Of a stretch of 64,000 nucleotides of DNA, positions 17,848 through 27,039 are shown one piece after another. The stretch lies in contig NZ_JAFBCM010000001.1 of the NCBI RefSeq assembly GCF_016907715.1, positions 434,001 through 498,000 on the forward strand, read 5' to 3'. Position numbers and translations under genes: made by a program. The notes under the pieces were generated by a model. That model was not told the origin of the DNA. It did no database searches and was given only the letters and a program-made list of their open reading frames with translations. Positions within the stretch are counted from its first letter, which is position 1. The number at the start of each line of letters is the position of its first letter. Source of the DNA: Tenggerimyces flavus. GTDB lineage: Bacteria > Actinomycetota > Actinomycetes > Propionibacteriales > Actinopolymorphaceae.

Positions 17848-20800
17848 CTAGTGCGGGCGGGTCGACAGCCGGAAGTCGGTCGCCGACTGGTCCCCCACGA
17901 CGCGGCCCTGGTGCACGGTCACGACGCGGTCCACCCACCGCAGCGTCTGCGGCCGGTGGGCGATGACGATCGTCGTACGACCGTGCGCCGCCGACCGCAT
18001 CGCCTGCTCGACCCGCCGCTCGCTCTGCAGGTCGAGGTGCGAGGTCGCCTCGTCCAGCACGAGCACCCGCGGATCGAGCACCAGCGCCCTTGCCAGGCAG
18101 AGCAGCTGCCGCTGACCCGCCGAGAGCGAACGGCCGCGTTCCTGCACCTCGTGCAGGTACCCGCCGTCCAGCTGGGCAATGAACTCGTGCGCACCCACCG
18201 CACGTGCCGCCGCCTCGACCAGCTCGTCCGGCGCGTCCTCGATCCCGTACGCGATGTTGTCCCGGATCGTCCGCGAGAACAGGAACGGCTCCTGCGGTAC
18301 GTACCCGATCGCCTGCCGGAACCGAGACGGGTCGAACGAGGTCACGGGCATGCCGTCAACCTGGACTTGCCCCTCGGTCGTGTCGTAGAACCGCGTGATC
18401 ACCTTGGCGATCGTCGACTTGCCCGCACCGGTCTGGCCGACGAACGCGACGCGTTCGCCAGACCCGATGGACAGATCGGCGCCCTGCAAGGCTGGCTTGG
18501 CAGTGCCCTGGTACTGCAATGCCACGCCCTTGAGCTCGATGTCGCCCGACAGCTCGCCAACCTCGACGGGCTCGTCCGGCGTCGGCACCGACACCTCTTC
18601 GGCCAGCAGCGCGGAGATCCGGGTCACCCCGGTCTTCGCCCGCTGGTAGATGTCGAACACCGTCGCCATCTGCTGGATCGGCGCGAACGCCAACGCCAGG
18701 TAGAGCAGGAACGGGATCAGCTCGGCCACGTTCAACGAACCGGCCTGGATCAGCTGCCAACCCACGAGCAGCGTCGCCGCCACGGTGAGGCCGGCGAGCA
18801 GCTCGATGAACGCGACGTACCTCGCCGTTGCCCGGTTGCTCGTCTCGCGCGCCACCTGCTGCTCGCGGGCGAGGCCGCGGAAGTGCGCGAGGTTCGCGCC
18901 CTCCCGCCGGAACGCCTGCGTGACAGGGAGAACGGCGAGCGTCTCGTGCAGGTAGGTGTTCAGCATCGAGTTGAGCTCGCGAGCCCGTTCGTACGCCGGA
19001 CCAACGACCCTGCGGTACCAGATCGTGGCCACCGTCGCGGGCGGGATCACCGCCAGGACGACGAGCGCCATCATCGGGTTGAGCACCAGCAGCACCGCGG
19101 TCATGCCGGTGAACGTGACGATCGCGACGAGCGCGTTCGTCAACCCTGCTTGGATGAGCTCCGCGACCGCGTTCACGTCCGAGGTGAGCCGGGTCATGAT
19201 CCGACCGGCGTGCGTGCGGTCGTAGTAGTCCATCCCGAGCCGCTGCAGGTGCGCGAACAGCCTTACCCGCAAGGCGTACAGGATGCGTTCGGTCGTCTTC
19301 GACGTGACGACGTGTGTGGCCCAGACGTCGCCCCAGTCGATCAGCGCGACGACTCCGAACACCGCACAGCTCAACAGGAGCATGCCGAACGACTTGTGGT
19401 CGAGGGCGTTCTCCAACCCGTTCTGGACGAGCAACGGGCCGGCGAGCAGCGCAAGAGTGTCGACCAGCAGCAGGCTGAGGCCGAGCACGATCGCCCAACG
19501 CTCTGGGCGAATCAGCTGCCGCAGCCGGAACGTCTCCGTCCGCTTGGTCTGGTGGTCGGTGTCGACGCCGACCTTGTCGTTGACCGGCTTGAGCTGCGCC
19601 AACGCCTCGAGCAGCTCCGGCGAGACGGGGTCACCCACGCGGGCGCGGATCGTCTCGGTCGGTCGCTCGGCGGGCTGCCAGGCCTCCGGCGTGACGCGCC
19701 GCTCGAGCGCCTGCTTCGACGCCGGCTCGGCGTCGGGCAGCTCGGACATCAGCCCCTGGTAGAGGGCGGAACGTCCGAGCAGCTCGTCGTGCGTACCCTG
19801 GTCGACGACCTTGCCGTGGTCGACCAGGACCACGCGATCGGCAAGCTGGACGGTGGATTCGCGGTACGCGACCACGATCACAGTCCGGCCGGCGACGATC
19901 TCCTGCATCGCGTCGAGGATCTTGCGCTCGACATGGACGTCGACCGCGGAGGTGGCGTCGTCCAGCACGAGGACGTCGACATCGGCGAGGAGCGCGCGAG
20001 CGAGCGCGATCCGTTGCCGCTGGCCGCCGGACAGGCTCAGGCCCTCCTGCCCGACCTCGGTGTCGTACCCGTCGGGCAGCGACACGACGAAGTCGTGGAT
20101 CGCGGCGATCTTGGCGACCCGTTCCACATCCTCGCTGGTGGCGTCGTGCCGCCCGTACGCGATGTTGTCCCGGATCGAGCCGGAGAGCAGCATCGCCTCG
20201 TCGAACACCATGCTGATCCGCCTGCGCAGCTGCTCGAGCGGGAGCTGGGTGACATCGATCCCATCCAGCCTGACGCTCCCGCTCGTGGCGTTGCGCAGAC
20301 GGGGAACGAGCTGCAGCGCGGTCGACTTGCCGGACCCGGTCGGACCGACGACGGCGACGGTCTCGCCCGGCAGCACGTCGAGGCTGAACCCGTTCAGCGC
20401 CTTCGGACCGTCGGGATAAGTGAATGACACGTCATCGAAACTGACGAACGCGCCACGCTCGCGGCCATGCCGCTGCGTGCCCGTGAGCTGCACGTCCTCG
20501 GCGTCGCGGACCTCGGGCTCGACCGCGAACACCTCGGCGATCCGTTCGGTGCCGGACCGCGCGCGGGGCGCGACCGTGAGCACCATCGCGAGCAGCCGTG
20601 CCGAACCGTTGAGGTCGGCCAGGTAGGCGAGGAACGCGAAGAACGTACCGACGGTGACGTGTCCGTTGAGCGCGAGCCAGCCACCGAGCAGCAGCACGAG
20701 CACCTGGCCGGCGAGCGGGCTGGCCTGGAGCGTGGCGAGCAGAGGTGCGCGCTCGCGAATCGCTCGTACACGGCTACGGAACAGGACGGCGAGGGACTCG

Positions 20801-21570
20801 GTGAAGCGGCCGAGCTCGTTCGACTCCTGGCCGAAGCCCTTGACCACGCGGACGCCGGTGATGGCCTCCTCGGCGACCGTGGTCATGTCGGCCTCGCGCT
20901 GCTGGGCGTCCCAGGACGCCGCGTAGACGCGCATGTGCATGCGGCGAGCGATCACGACCAGGCCGATCAGCACGCCGAGCAGGACGAGCGCGAGGAGCGG
21001 CGAGAGGAACGTCATGATCGTGAGGGCGAGCACGACCTGCAGCACCGTTCCGAGGACAGGTGGGAGCAGGCCGACTGCCTGTTGGATGAGGACCAGGTCG
21101 GAGTTCACCCTTGCGACCAACTGGCCGCTCTGCATGCGCTCGTGCGCCGCGGCGTCGAGCCGCTGCAGGTGGGCGTAGAGGTCGTCGCGAATGTCGTTCT
21201 GGACAAGGAGGCTGAGCCGTCCGCCGGCCTCACGCCAGGTCGCTGACATGAGCGCTCTGACGAGGACTGCGACGACGAGCGCGCCCACCCACGGCAGCAG
21301 CGGCTTGGCGCGGGCGACGATGGCGTCGTCGACCACGACCTTCTGCAGCAGCGGCGCGGAGACGAGAGCGGCGGTCCAGCCGGCCGCCGCGGCGAGCGCG
21401 ACGATCAGGGTACGGCGGTGCCGACCGAGGTAGGGAGCGAGCCAGCGCAGCCAGCCGTTGTTCGCGTTCGCGACCTTGGGCTTGGCGTTTCGCCTGTGCT
21501 CGTTGGTCTTTCGTGGATGCGGGAAGGCAGGTGCTGTCCGGGTCCCGGCGCGGGACCCTAGGGGTAACAC
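17848..21570 (-). CDS. Fused two-unit ABC exporter (TMD-NBD-TMD-NBD)
   Basis: About 1240 aa, two complete ABC-exporter halves in one chain. Half 1 has six membrane helices, Walker A VGPTGSGKST, signature LSGGQRQRIALARAL and Walker B VLVLDDATS. Its Walker B ends in Asp instead of the catalytic Glu, so site 1 is likely degenerate. Half 2 has VGQTGAGKST, LSAGQRQLLCLARAL and the canonical VLVLDEATS. Such asymmetric pairs are normally two genes. GTG 21570 was chosen for GGGAAAGA 6 bases upstream; a GTG at 21621 is also in frame. Exported substrate (drug, lipid or peptide) unknown. No partner gene is adjacent. Confidence 0.88.
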   Translation of the reverse strand: MLPLGSRAGTRTAPAFPHPRKTNEHRRNAKPKVANANNGWLRWLAPYLGRHRRTLIVALAAAAGWTAALVSAPLLQKVVVDDAIVARAKPLLPWVGALVVAVLVRALMSATWREAGGRLSLLVQNDIRDDLYAHLQRLDAAAHERMQSGQLVARVNSDLVLIQQAVGLLPPVLGTVLQVVLALTIMTFLSPLLALVLLGVLIGLVVIARRMHMRVYAASWDAQQREADMTTVAEEAITGVRVVKGFGQESNELGRFTESLAVLFRSRVRAIRERAPLLATLQASPLAGQVLVLLLGGWLALNGHVTVGTFFAFLAYLADLNGSARLLAMVLTVAPRARSGTERIAEVFAVEPEVRDAEDVQLTGTQRHGRERGAFVSFDDVSFTYPDGPKALNGFSLDVLPGETVAVVGPTGSGKSTALQLVPRLRNATSGSVRLDGIDVTQLPLEQLRRRISMVFDEAMLLSGSIRDNIAYGRHDATSEDVERVAKIAAIHDFVVSLPDGYDTEVGQEGLSLSGGQRQRIALARALLADVDVLVLDDATSAVDVHVERKILDAMQEIVAGRTVIVVAYRESTVQLADRVVLVDHGKVVDQGTHDELLGRSALYQGLMSELPDAEPASKQALERRVTPEAWQPAERPTETIRARVGDPVSPELLEALAQLKPVNDKVGVDTDHQTKRTETFRLRQLIRPERWAIVLGLSLLLVDTLALLAGPLLVQNGLENALDHKSFGMLLLSCAVFGVVALIDWGDVWATHVVTSKTTERILYALRVRLFAHLQRLGMDYYDRTHAGRIMTRLTSDVNAVAELIQAGLTNALVAIVTFTGMTAVLLVLNPMMALVVLAVIPPATVATIWYRRVVGPAYERARELNSMLNTYLHETLAVLPVTQAFRREGANLAHFRGLAREQQVARETSNRATARYVAFIELLAGLTVAATLLVGWQLIQAGSLNVAELIPFLLYLALAFAPIQQMATVFDIYQRAKTGVTRISALLAEEVSVPTPDEPVEVGELSGDIELKGVALQYQGTAKPALQGADLSIGSGERVAFVGQTGAGKSTIAKVITRFYDTTEGQVQVDGMPVTSFDPSRFRQAIGYVPQEPFLFSRTIRDNIAYGIEDAPDELVEAAARAVGAHEFIAQLDGGYLHEVQERGRSLSAGQRQLLCLARALVLDPRVLVLDEATSHLDLQSERRVEQAMRSAAHGRTTIVIAHRPQTLRWVDRVVTVHQGRVVGDQSATDFRLSTRPH

Positions 21571-21999
21571 GATCAGTCTTTCCCGCCGACGGCGGTGATT
21601 TGTGTGGACGCGTCGCGGCACTAGCGCGGCCCCGCCGTCGGCGAGGTCGTCTCTAGTTCAGGCTGGTGGTCCTCAGCGTTGCCGGTGCCGGAGAGTCCCT
21701 GTCAGAGGAGGGACGGCAGGAAGTAGGAAGGCAACACTGGGATATGGCGGAGAGTCAGCCGGATCACCGGAGCGCTGTGGAGCGCTCGATGTGACGCGGG
21801 CATAGCGCGCACGCACCTTAACTGGCAGCTGGTGGGCGGTTGGGACTTCGAAGCAGACTGCGGTGTCTACTGATCATCAACGGTACTAAGGTCGTCAGAC
21901 GAGTGCGACCCGTTTCCGGATCATCCCAGAATGTGGACGAGCTGGCATCGATCCCAGCTTGAGTGGGTATGAGCTGGTCTTTCCTCCACCGCCCGGGCC

Positions 22000-22023
22000 A
22001 ATGATCATGTTTACATGATCATT
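22000..22023. repeat. TGATCATG palindrome with TTTA loop
   Basis: Perfect 10-bp inverted repeat AATGATCATG / CATGATCATT around TTTA. It shares the TGATCATG core of the 17741-17838 element 4.2 kb away, on the other side of the same ABC exporter gene. Confidence 0.75.
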
Positions 22024-22031
22024 TGCCCCTT

Positions 22032-22053
22032 GACGCCAGGTAGACGCCAGGTA
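22032..22053. repeat. Tandem 11-bp repeat
   Basis: GACGCCAGGTA occurs twice without spacer, between the palindrome and the gpmA terminator. Role unknown. Confidence 0.8.
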
Positions 22054-22062
22054 GAGGGGCCA

Positions 22063-22080
22063 CTCGCCGTGTGAGGCGAG
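22063..22080 (-). terminator. Hairpin downstream of gpmA
   Basis: CTCGCC / GGCGAG stem with a 6-base loop, 5 bases after the gpmA stop on the minus strand. Short but well placed. Confidence 0.5.
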
Positions 22081-22085
22081 CGGGA

Positions 22086-22841
22086 CTACTTCCGACCCTG
22101 GTTCTTCACCGCTTCGATCGCCGCCACGGCGGCCTCGGGGTCGAGGTACTCCCCGCCCGGGGTCAGCGGCTTGAGGGACTCGTCGAGCTCGTACAGCAAC
22201 GGGATCCCGGTCGGGATGTTCAGCGCCACCACCGCCTCGTCCGTCATCCCGTCCAGGTGCTTCACCAGCGCACGCAGCGAGTTGCCGTGGGCGGCGATCA
22301 GCACGGTCTGGCCGCGGCGCAGGTCCGGAACGATGCCGTCGTACCAGTACGGCAGCATCCGGTCGACCACGTCGGCCAGGCACTCGGTCCGCGGCAGCAG
22401 TTCGGGCGGGAGGTCGGCGTACCGCGCGTCCCCGGCCTGGGAGAACTCCGACGAGTCGTCCAGCGGCGGCGGAGGCGTGGAGTACGAGCGCCGCCAGATC
22501 ATGAACTGCTCCTCGCCGAACTTCGCCAGCGTCTGCGCCTTGTCCTTGCCCTGCAGCGCCCCGTAGTGCCGCTCGTTCAGCCGCCACGACCGGCGCACCG
22601 GCAGCCAGCCGAGGTCGGCCTCGTCCAGCGCGATCTCCGCCGTACGGATCGCCCGCCGCAGCACCGACGTGTGCAGAACGTCCGGCAGCAGCGAACGGGA
22701 ACGCAGCAGCTCACCGCCCCGCCGAGCCTCCTCGGCGCCCTTCGTGGTCAGGCCGACGTCGACCCAGCCGGTGAAGAGGTTCTTGGAGTTCCACTCGCTC
22801 TCGCCGTGACGAATCAGGATCAGCCGGTGCGCAGCAGTCAT
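22086..22841 (-). CDS. gpmA: 2,3-bisphosphoglycerate-dependent phosphoglycerate mutase
   Basis: 251 aa, glycolytic interconversion of 3- and 2-phosphoglycerate. The phospho-histidine motif [20 protein letters not shown] is at residues 7-26, with the catalytic Glu region [15 protein letters not shown] and the second His in [12 protein letters not shown]. Start ATG 22841 (MTAAHRL) gives the family N-terminus; an earlier in-frame start adds 18 unrelated residues. The gpm-YbjN-mshA order equals Rv0489-Rv0487-Rv0486 and the Streptomyces arrangement. Confidence 0.94.
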   Translation of the reverse strand: MTAAHRLILIRHGESEWNSKNLFTGWVDVGLTTKGAEEARRGGELLRSRSLLPDVLHTSVLRRAIRTAEIALDEADLGWLPVRRSWRLNERHYGALQGKDKAQTLAKFGEEQFMIWRRSYSTPPPPLDDSSEFSQAGDARYADLPPELLPRTECLADVVDRMLPYWYDGIVPDLRRGQTVLIAAHGNSLRALVKHLDGMTDEAVVALNIPTGIPLLYELDESLKPLTPGGEYLDPEAAVAAIEAVKNQGRK

Positions 22842-22921
22842 GGCCTCGACTCTAGCGAGCCCACCACAACGTCGATTAACCTGCCGCCCGACCACACCTC
22901 ACGAGGGACAAGGGGCACATC

Positions 22922-23053
22922 ATGCGTCGTCGCATCACCGCGTTCGTCCTCGCCGCGATCGCCGCGGTCGCGTTCACCGCCATCGCCGTCACGCCGGCGA
23001 GCGCTCACGGCAAGTGCGAGAAGGACGAGTCCGGCGAGGTCGTCTGCTGGTAG
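22922..23053 (+). CDS. 43-aa secreted cysteine-containing peptide
   Basis: ATG 22922 follows AAGGGG by 6 bases. The peptide has a classical Sec signal: MRRRITAF, a hydrophobic stretch of about 18 residues, then TPASAH with an ASA cleavage site. The predicted mature part is only about 15 residues (HGKCEKDESGEVVCW) with two cysteines, able to form one small disulfide loop. It lies between gpmA and ybjN, on the opposite strand, and its stop abuts the ybjN stop. Good ribosome site, signal and composition make it a likely real gene. Function unknown. Confidence 0.65.
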   Translation: MRRRITAFVLAAIAAVAFTAIAVTPASAHGKCEKDESGEVVCW

Positions 23054-23536
23054 TCACTCGCGCAACCAATCCTGGAAAGCCGCCAGGTTCGCCGTCGACT
23101 CGCCGCGTGACGTACGCCACTCCCACTCGCGGCGAATCGACGACGCGAAGCCCAGCTTGAGGATCTGGTTGAACGAGTCGTCCGCCGCCTCCAGCACCGA
23201 CCCCAGCAGCTGATCCACCTCCGCCGCGGTCACCGCGGCCAGCGGGAGCTTGCCCGCCAGGTGGATGTCGCCGAGGTGGTCGATCGCGAACGCGACACCG
23301 TGCAGCCGCAGGTTCCGCTCGAGCAGGAACCGGTACACCGCCTCGTGGTTCTCGTCCGGCTGCCGCGCGACGAACGCGTGCACGCTGACCGCGTGCGCGC
23401 CGACGTCCAGCACGCAGGCCGTCTTCAGCTTCCGCTCCCCCGGCAACGTCACGACGAAGTTCCCCGGGCGCGGCTCTTCCCACTCGACCTCGAGCTCGGC
23501 GAGGGCGGACCGGATGACCGAAGCAGCGGCGCTCAC
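23054..23536 (-). CDS. YbjN-domain protein
   Basis: 160-aa small cytoplasmic protein of the YbjN/type III chaperone-like fold: [21 protein letters not shown], then a helical pair with [28 protein letters not shown] 23536 overlaps the mshA stop as GTGA, so it is translationally coupled to mshA. Longer in-frame extensions read through mshA and are rejected. The mshA-ybjN pair is conserved (Rv0486-Rv0487). Its role in mycothiol or general stress is not established. Confidence 0.85.
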   Translation of the reverse strand: MSAAASVIRSALAELEVEWEEPRPGNFVVTLPGERKLKTACVLDVGAHAVSVHAFVARQPDENHEAVYRFLLERNLRLHGVAFAIDHLGDIHLAGKLPLAAVTAAEVDQLLGSVLEAADDSFNQILKLGFASSIRREWEWRTSRGESTANLAAFQDWLRE

Positions 23537-24792
23537 GCGCTCAATGCTGCCAGGGACTCGATCGCCTCCTGATAGACGTCCAGGGTTCGTTCGGCCGTCG
23601 CCGACCAGCCGAACCGCTGCGCGTGCCGCACGCCAGCCGCTCCGTACGCCCGAAGCCGGAGCGGATCGCAGACCAGCGACCGCAGCACCCGCGCCCACTC
23701 CTCCGGCGCGTGCGAGTCGACCAGGACGCCCGACACCCCGTCCGCGACCGCGGTCAGCAGCCCGCCCGTCGCCGCCGCGACCACCGGCGTTCCGCACGCC
23801 TGCGCCTCCAGCGCGACCAGGCCGAACGACTCGTTGTACGACGGCACCGCCACCAGATCGGCCGCCCGATACCAGCTGGCCAGCTCGTGCTGGCGCACCG
23901 GCGGCTCGAAGCGGACCAGGTCGTCGACGCGGAGCGTCTTCGCCAGCCGTACGAGGGCGTCCGGCTCCGCCGTTCCCGAGCCGGAGGGCCCGCCGACGAC
24001 CGCCACGACCAGCCGGGACCGCAGCGACGGGTCGCGCGCGACCAGCTCGGCGGCCGCCCGGATGAGCACGTCCGGCGCCTTCAACGGCTGGATCCTCCCC
24101 ACGAACGCGAGCACGATCGCGTCCGGCGGCAACCCCAGCCGCTTGCGCTCCAACAGCCGGTCGCCGGGCGAGAACACGTCCAGATCCACGCCCGGGTTGA
24201 CGACCGCGACGCGCCGCGGGTCGGCGGCGTACAGGTCGATCAGCTGCCGCGCCTCCTGGTCGGTGTTGGCGATGAGCCGGTCAGAAGCCTCCACGACCTG
24301 CTCCTCGCCGATGATCCGCGCCTGCGGCTCCGGCTCGTCGCCGTCGGCGAGCAGCGAGTTCTTCACCTTCGCCATCGTGTGCATGGTGTGGACGAGCGGG
24401 ACGCCCCAGCGGTCCTTCGCGAGCGCGCCGACCTGGCCGGACAGCCAGTAGTGCGAGTGCACGAGGTCGTACCAGCCGTGGTCGCGCATCGCCTCGGCCC
24501 GCAGCACGTCGCGGGCGAATGGGCAGAGCTGCGCGGGCAGGTCGTTCTTCGACAGTCCCTCGAACGGGCCGGCGACGACGTTCCGTACACGGATCCCCGG
24601 CTCGCTCTCGACCACGGGCGGCAGGTCGCTGGACGTCGCGCGGGTGAAGATCTCGATCTCGATGTCGCGCTGAGCCAGCTCGCGGGCCAGCTCGAGGACG
24701 TAGACGTTCAGTCCGCCGGCATCGCCCGTCCCGGGCTGATCGAGAGGTGAGGTGTGCACGCTGAGCATCGCTACTCGCTTGGGCAAGCGCAC
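23533..24792 (-). CDS. mshA: D-inositol-3-phosphate glycosyltransferase (mycothiol synthesis)
   Basis: 419-aa GT4 retaining glycosyltransferase that adds GlcNAc to 1D-myo-inositol 3-phosphate, the first step to mycothiol. Conserved segments: [20 protein letters not shown] (nucleotide-sugar and inositol site), [29 protein letters not shown], and the GT4 tail [23 protein letters not shown] 24792 was chosen for GGAGGT 7 bases upstream. A 165-base in-frame extension is not conserved-looking and overlaps nothing useful. Presence of mshA supports an actinobacterial host. Confidence 0.94.
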   Translation of the reverse strand: MRLPKRVAMLSVHTSPLDQPGTGDAGGLNVYVLELARELAQRDIEIEIFTRATSSDLPPVVESEPGIRVRNVVAGPFEGLSKNDLPAQLCPFARDVLRAEAMRDHGWYDLVHSHYWLSGQVGALAKDRWGVPLVHTMHTMAKVKNSLLADGDEPEPQARIIGEEQVVEASDRLIANTDQEARQLIDLYAADPRRVAVVNPGVDLDVFSPGDRLLERKRLGLPPDAIVLAFVGRIQPLKAPDVLIRAAAELVARDPSLRSRLVVAVVGGPSGSGTAEPDALVRLAKTLRVDDLVRFEPPVRQHELASWYRAADLVAVPSYNESFGLVALEAQACGTPVVAAATGGLLTAVADGVSGVLVDSHAPEEWARVLRSLVCDPLRLRAYGAAGVRHAQRFGWSATAERTLDVYQEAIESLAALSA

Positions 24793-24850
24793 GCCGACTA
24801 CCTCCAGGTCACAAGGATCCCTGAAAGCGTCAACCGACGGGGCGGTCAGC

Positions 24851-25348
24851 TCATTCCGCGGCCGCCGCCTCGAAGGCGGCATGGATCTCCTTCGAGAACA
24901 GGACGAACCGGGCTTCTTCCACCTTGCTAGGCGTGGACCGTACGGTCTCGACCGCAATCCGGGCGGCGTCCTCGAGTGGCCAGCCGTAGATCCCGGCGGA
25001 CACCGCCGGGATCGCCATCGTCTGGGCGCTCAGCTCGTCGGCGACGGCGAGCGCGTTCCGGTAGCAGGCGGCGAGCAGGGACGGGTCGCGCTGACCGGCG
25101 TTCCAGTTCGGCCCCACGACGTGGATCACCCAGTCGGCGGGCAGCTCGCCGGCGGTCGTCCAGCCGGCCTGCCCGGTCGGCAGGCCGTGCGGGAACCGCT
25201 GCACGCAGTCGTCGAGGATCGCGCGCCCGCCCGCGGCATGGATCGCGCCGTCGACACCACCTCCCCCACGCATCCGCGAGTTCGCCGCGTTGACGATCGC
25301 GTCGACTTCCTGGGTGGTGATGTCGCCCTGGATCAACGTCAGCCGCAT
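24851..25348 (-). CDS. Macrodomain O-acetyl-ADP-ribose / ADP-ribose hydrolase
   Basis: 165 aa, a single macro (A1pp) domain. The ligand loop [24 protein letters not shown] is at residues 18-41 and the second loop [18 protein letters not shown] near residue 115. This class removes the acetyl group from O-acetyl-ADP-ribose or ADP-ribose from proteins. ATG start at the domain edge ([11 protein letters not shown]). It is 58 bases upstream of mshA on the same strand. No ADP-ribosyltransferase or sirtuin is adjacent, so it is probably a housekeeping copy rather than part of a toxin pair. Confidence 0.9.
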   Translation of the reverse strand: MRLTLIQGDITTQEVDAIVNAANSRMRGGGGVDGAIHAAGGRAILDDCVQRFPHGLPTGQAGWTTAGELPADWVIHVVGPNWNAGQRDPSLLAACYRNALAVADELSAQTMAIPAVSAGIYGWPLEDAARIAVETVRSTPSKVEEARFVLFSKEIHAAFEAAAAE

Positions 25349-25573
25349 GTCCTCATCATCACCGATGCCGCCAACCGCACCCCGGATCGTGACGCGGTTG
25401 CACCGCTAGTCCTTCTTGGCAGCCCCGCCTCGCTCAGTTTCGCCGCATGCGACCGCCAGTCATGCGGCTTCCGACGTCCTCGCTGGGCTTCTTCGACGAG
25501 CCGGGGCTGCGGCTCGGCGCAAATGGGGTTACCTTCGAGTACCGGCGGTGTGACCCCTGAGGCGGGTGAGCCT

Positions 25574-26020
25574 GTGCAGGCATGGGTGATCTGGCTGATC
25601 GTGGCGATGGCGCTCGGAATCGCCGAGCTGCTCTCGCTCACGCTGAACCTCGCCCTGATCGCCGCCGCTGCCATCGTGGCGACGCTGGTCGCCGCGGTCG
25701 GGCTGCCGCTGGGCTTCCAGGTCGCGGCGTTCGCGCTCACCGGAATCCTCTTGGTCCTCTTCGTCCGGCCCATCGCGATGAAACAGCTCAAGACGCCGCC
25801 CGTGATGCGGATGGGCATCAGCGCGCTGATCGGCAAGGACGCGCTCGCGCTCACCGAGGTCACGCATAACGCGGGCCGGGTCCGGATCGGCGGCGAGGAG
25901 TGGACGGCACGCTCGTACGACCCGTCGCTCGTCATCCCGGCCGGCGCCACCGTCGAGGTGCTCGCCATCGAGGGGGCCACCGCGCTCGTCCATCCTCAGG
26001 AGGAACCGTGGATGCGCTGA
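25574..26020 (+). CDS. NfeD-like membrane protein
   Basis: 148 aa of the short NfeD class: two or three N-terminal membrane helices (WVIWLIVAMALGIAELL and following), then an OB-fold domain with GKDALALTEVTHNAGRVRIGGEEWTARS. These proteins sit in membrane microdomains with SPFH partners. The GTG at 25574 was chosen to begin just before the first helix; GTGs at 25550 and 25586 are also possible. It overlaps the SPFH gene by 13 bases and almost certainly forms an operon with it. Confidence 0.82.
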   Translation: MQAWVIWLIVAMALGIAELLSLTLNLALIAAAAIVATLVAAVGLPLGFQVAAFALTGILLVLFVRPIAMKQLKTPPVMRMGISALIGKDALALTEVTHNAGRVRIGGEEWTARSYDPSLVIPAGATVEVLAIEGATALVHPQEEPWMR

Positions 26021-26937
26021 TAGCCGGCATTCTGATCGCGATCGTCGCCATCATCGTCGTGATGCGTTCGGTGCGGATCGTGCCGCAGGCAAGGGCGGGC
26101 AACGTCGAACGCCTCGGTCGCTACGTCAAGACGCTCGAGCCGGGGCTGAACATCGTGATCCCGTTCATCGACCGGGTCCGGCCGCTGATCGACCTGCGCG
26201 AGCAGGTGGTCTCGTTCCAGCCGCAGCCGGTGATCACCGAGGACAACCTCGTCGTCCACATCGACACGGTGCTGTACTTCCAGGTCACCGATCCCCGGGC
26301 GGCGGCGTACGAGATCGCCAACTACATCCAGGCGATCGAGCAGCTCACCGTCACCACGCTGCGGAACGTGATCGGCGGCATCGCGCTGGAGAGCACGCTG
26401 ACCTCACGCGAGCACATCAACACCACGCTGCGCGGCGTCTTGGACGAGGCGTCCGGCAAGTGGGGCATCCGCGTGAATCGCGTTGAACTGAAGGCGATCG
26501 ACCCGCCGCCGTCGATCAAGGACTCGATGGAGAAGCAGATGCGGGCCGACCGCGAGAAGCGTGCGGCGATCCTCACGGCGGAGGGCGTACGCCAGGCCAA
26601 GATCCTCACGGCGGAAGGGGAGAAGCAGGGCGCGATCCTCACCGCGGAAGGCGATCGGCAGGCGGCGATCCTGCGTTCGGAGGGGCAGGCGAAGGCGATC
26701 GACACGGTCTTCGAGGCGATCCACCGCAACGATCCGGATCCGAAGCTGCTCGCGTACCAGTACCTGCAGATGCTGCCGGAGCTGGCGAAGGGGCCGGGCA
26801 ACACGTTCTGGGTGATCCCGAGCGAGGTGACGTCGGCCTTGTCGAGCGTCTCCAAGGCGTTCGCCGGCGAGCCCGAGGGCGAACAGCCGGCTCTCGACGG
26901 CAACGAACGCCGGCGCGAGCTGCCCGCGGAGGACTGA
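26008..26937 (+). CDS. SPFH/band 7 (slipin-like, QmcA) membrane protein
   Basis: 309 aa. One N-terminal membrane segment (LIAGILIAIVAIIVVM), then the band 7 domain (VPQARAGNVERLGRYVKTLE ... ITEDNLVVHIDTVLYFQVTD ... NVIGGIALE). A coiled region with a striking four-fold repeat of the type ILTAEGxRQ/EKQ follows (about residues 190-235). AGGAGG lies 5 bases before the GTG start. SPFH proteins oligomerise in the membrane and, with NfeD, affect protease access and microdomains. Normal length. Confidence 0.92.
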   Translation: MDALIAGILIAIVAIIVVMRSVRIVPQARAGNVERLGRYVKTLEPGLNIVIPFIDRVRPLIDLREQVVSFQPQPVITEDNLVVHIDTVLYFQVTDPRAAAYEIANYIQAIEQLTVTTLRNVIGGIALESTLTSREHINTTLRGVLDEASGKWGIRVNRVELKAIDPPPSIKDSMEKQMRADREKRAAILTAEGVRQAKILTAEGEKQGAILTAEGDRQAAILRSEGQAKAIDTVFEAIHRNDPDPKLLAYQYLQMLPELAKGPGNTFWVIPSEVTSALSSVSKAFAGEPEGEQPALDGNERRRELPAED

Positions 26938-27039
26938 ACTGGTCCACCGGATCCGCTGCTCACCGGTCCAGTGCTCCGGCCGATGGCGGCTCTAGCGTGG
27001 AGAACGTGTCCACGTTGACGACGTTGAAGGACTGAAGCC

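Larger units (their letters stand above)
21571..22085. other. Gene-poor region between ABC exporter and gpmA
   Basis: 515 bases with no convincing gene. It contains the exporter promoter region at its left end, a TGATCATG palindrome at 22000-22023, a tandem 11-bp repeat at 22032-22053 and the gpmA terminator at 22063-22080. No tRNA, riboswitch or transposon end is recognised. GC content is visibly lower than in the neighbours between about 21700 and 22030. Confidence 0.6.

Noticed and set aside
17851-20427. 858-codon frame on the + strand opposite the ABC exporter
   Set aside because: Antisense shadow; the minus strand has full Walker and signature motifs, this frame has none.
21895-22085. 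C-terminal gene remnant on the minus strand (frame ending near 21895)
   Set aside because: The frame runs antisense-like through gpmA in another phase and crosses the terminator and palindrome; no family is recognisable, so it is left as intergenic.
25349-25573. Coding N-terminal extension of NfeD back to 24752
   Set aside because: It is antisense to the macrodomain gene and lacks any recognisable sequence; the short NfeD class begins at the first membrane helix.
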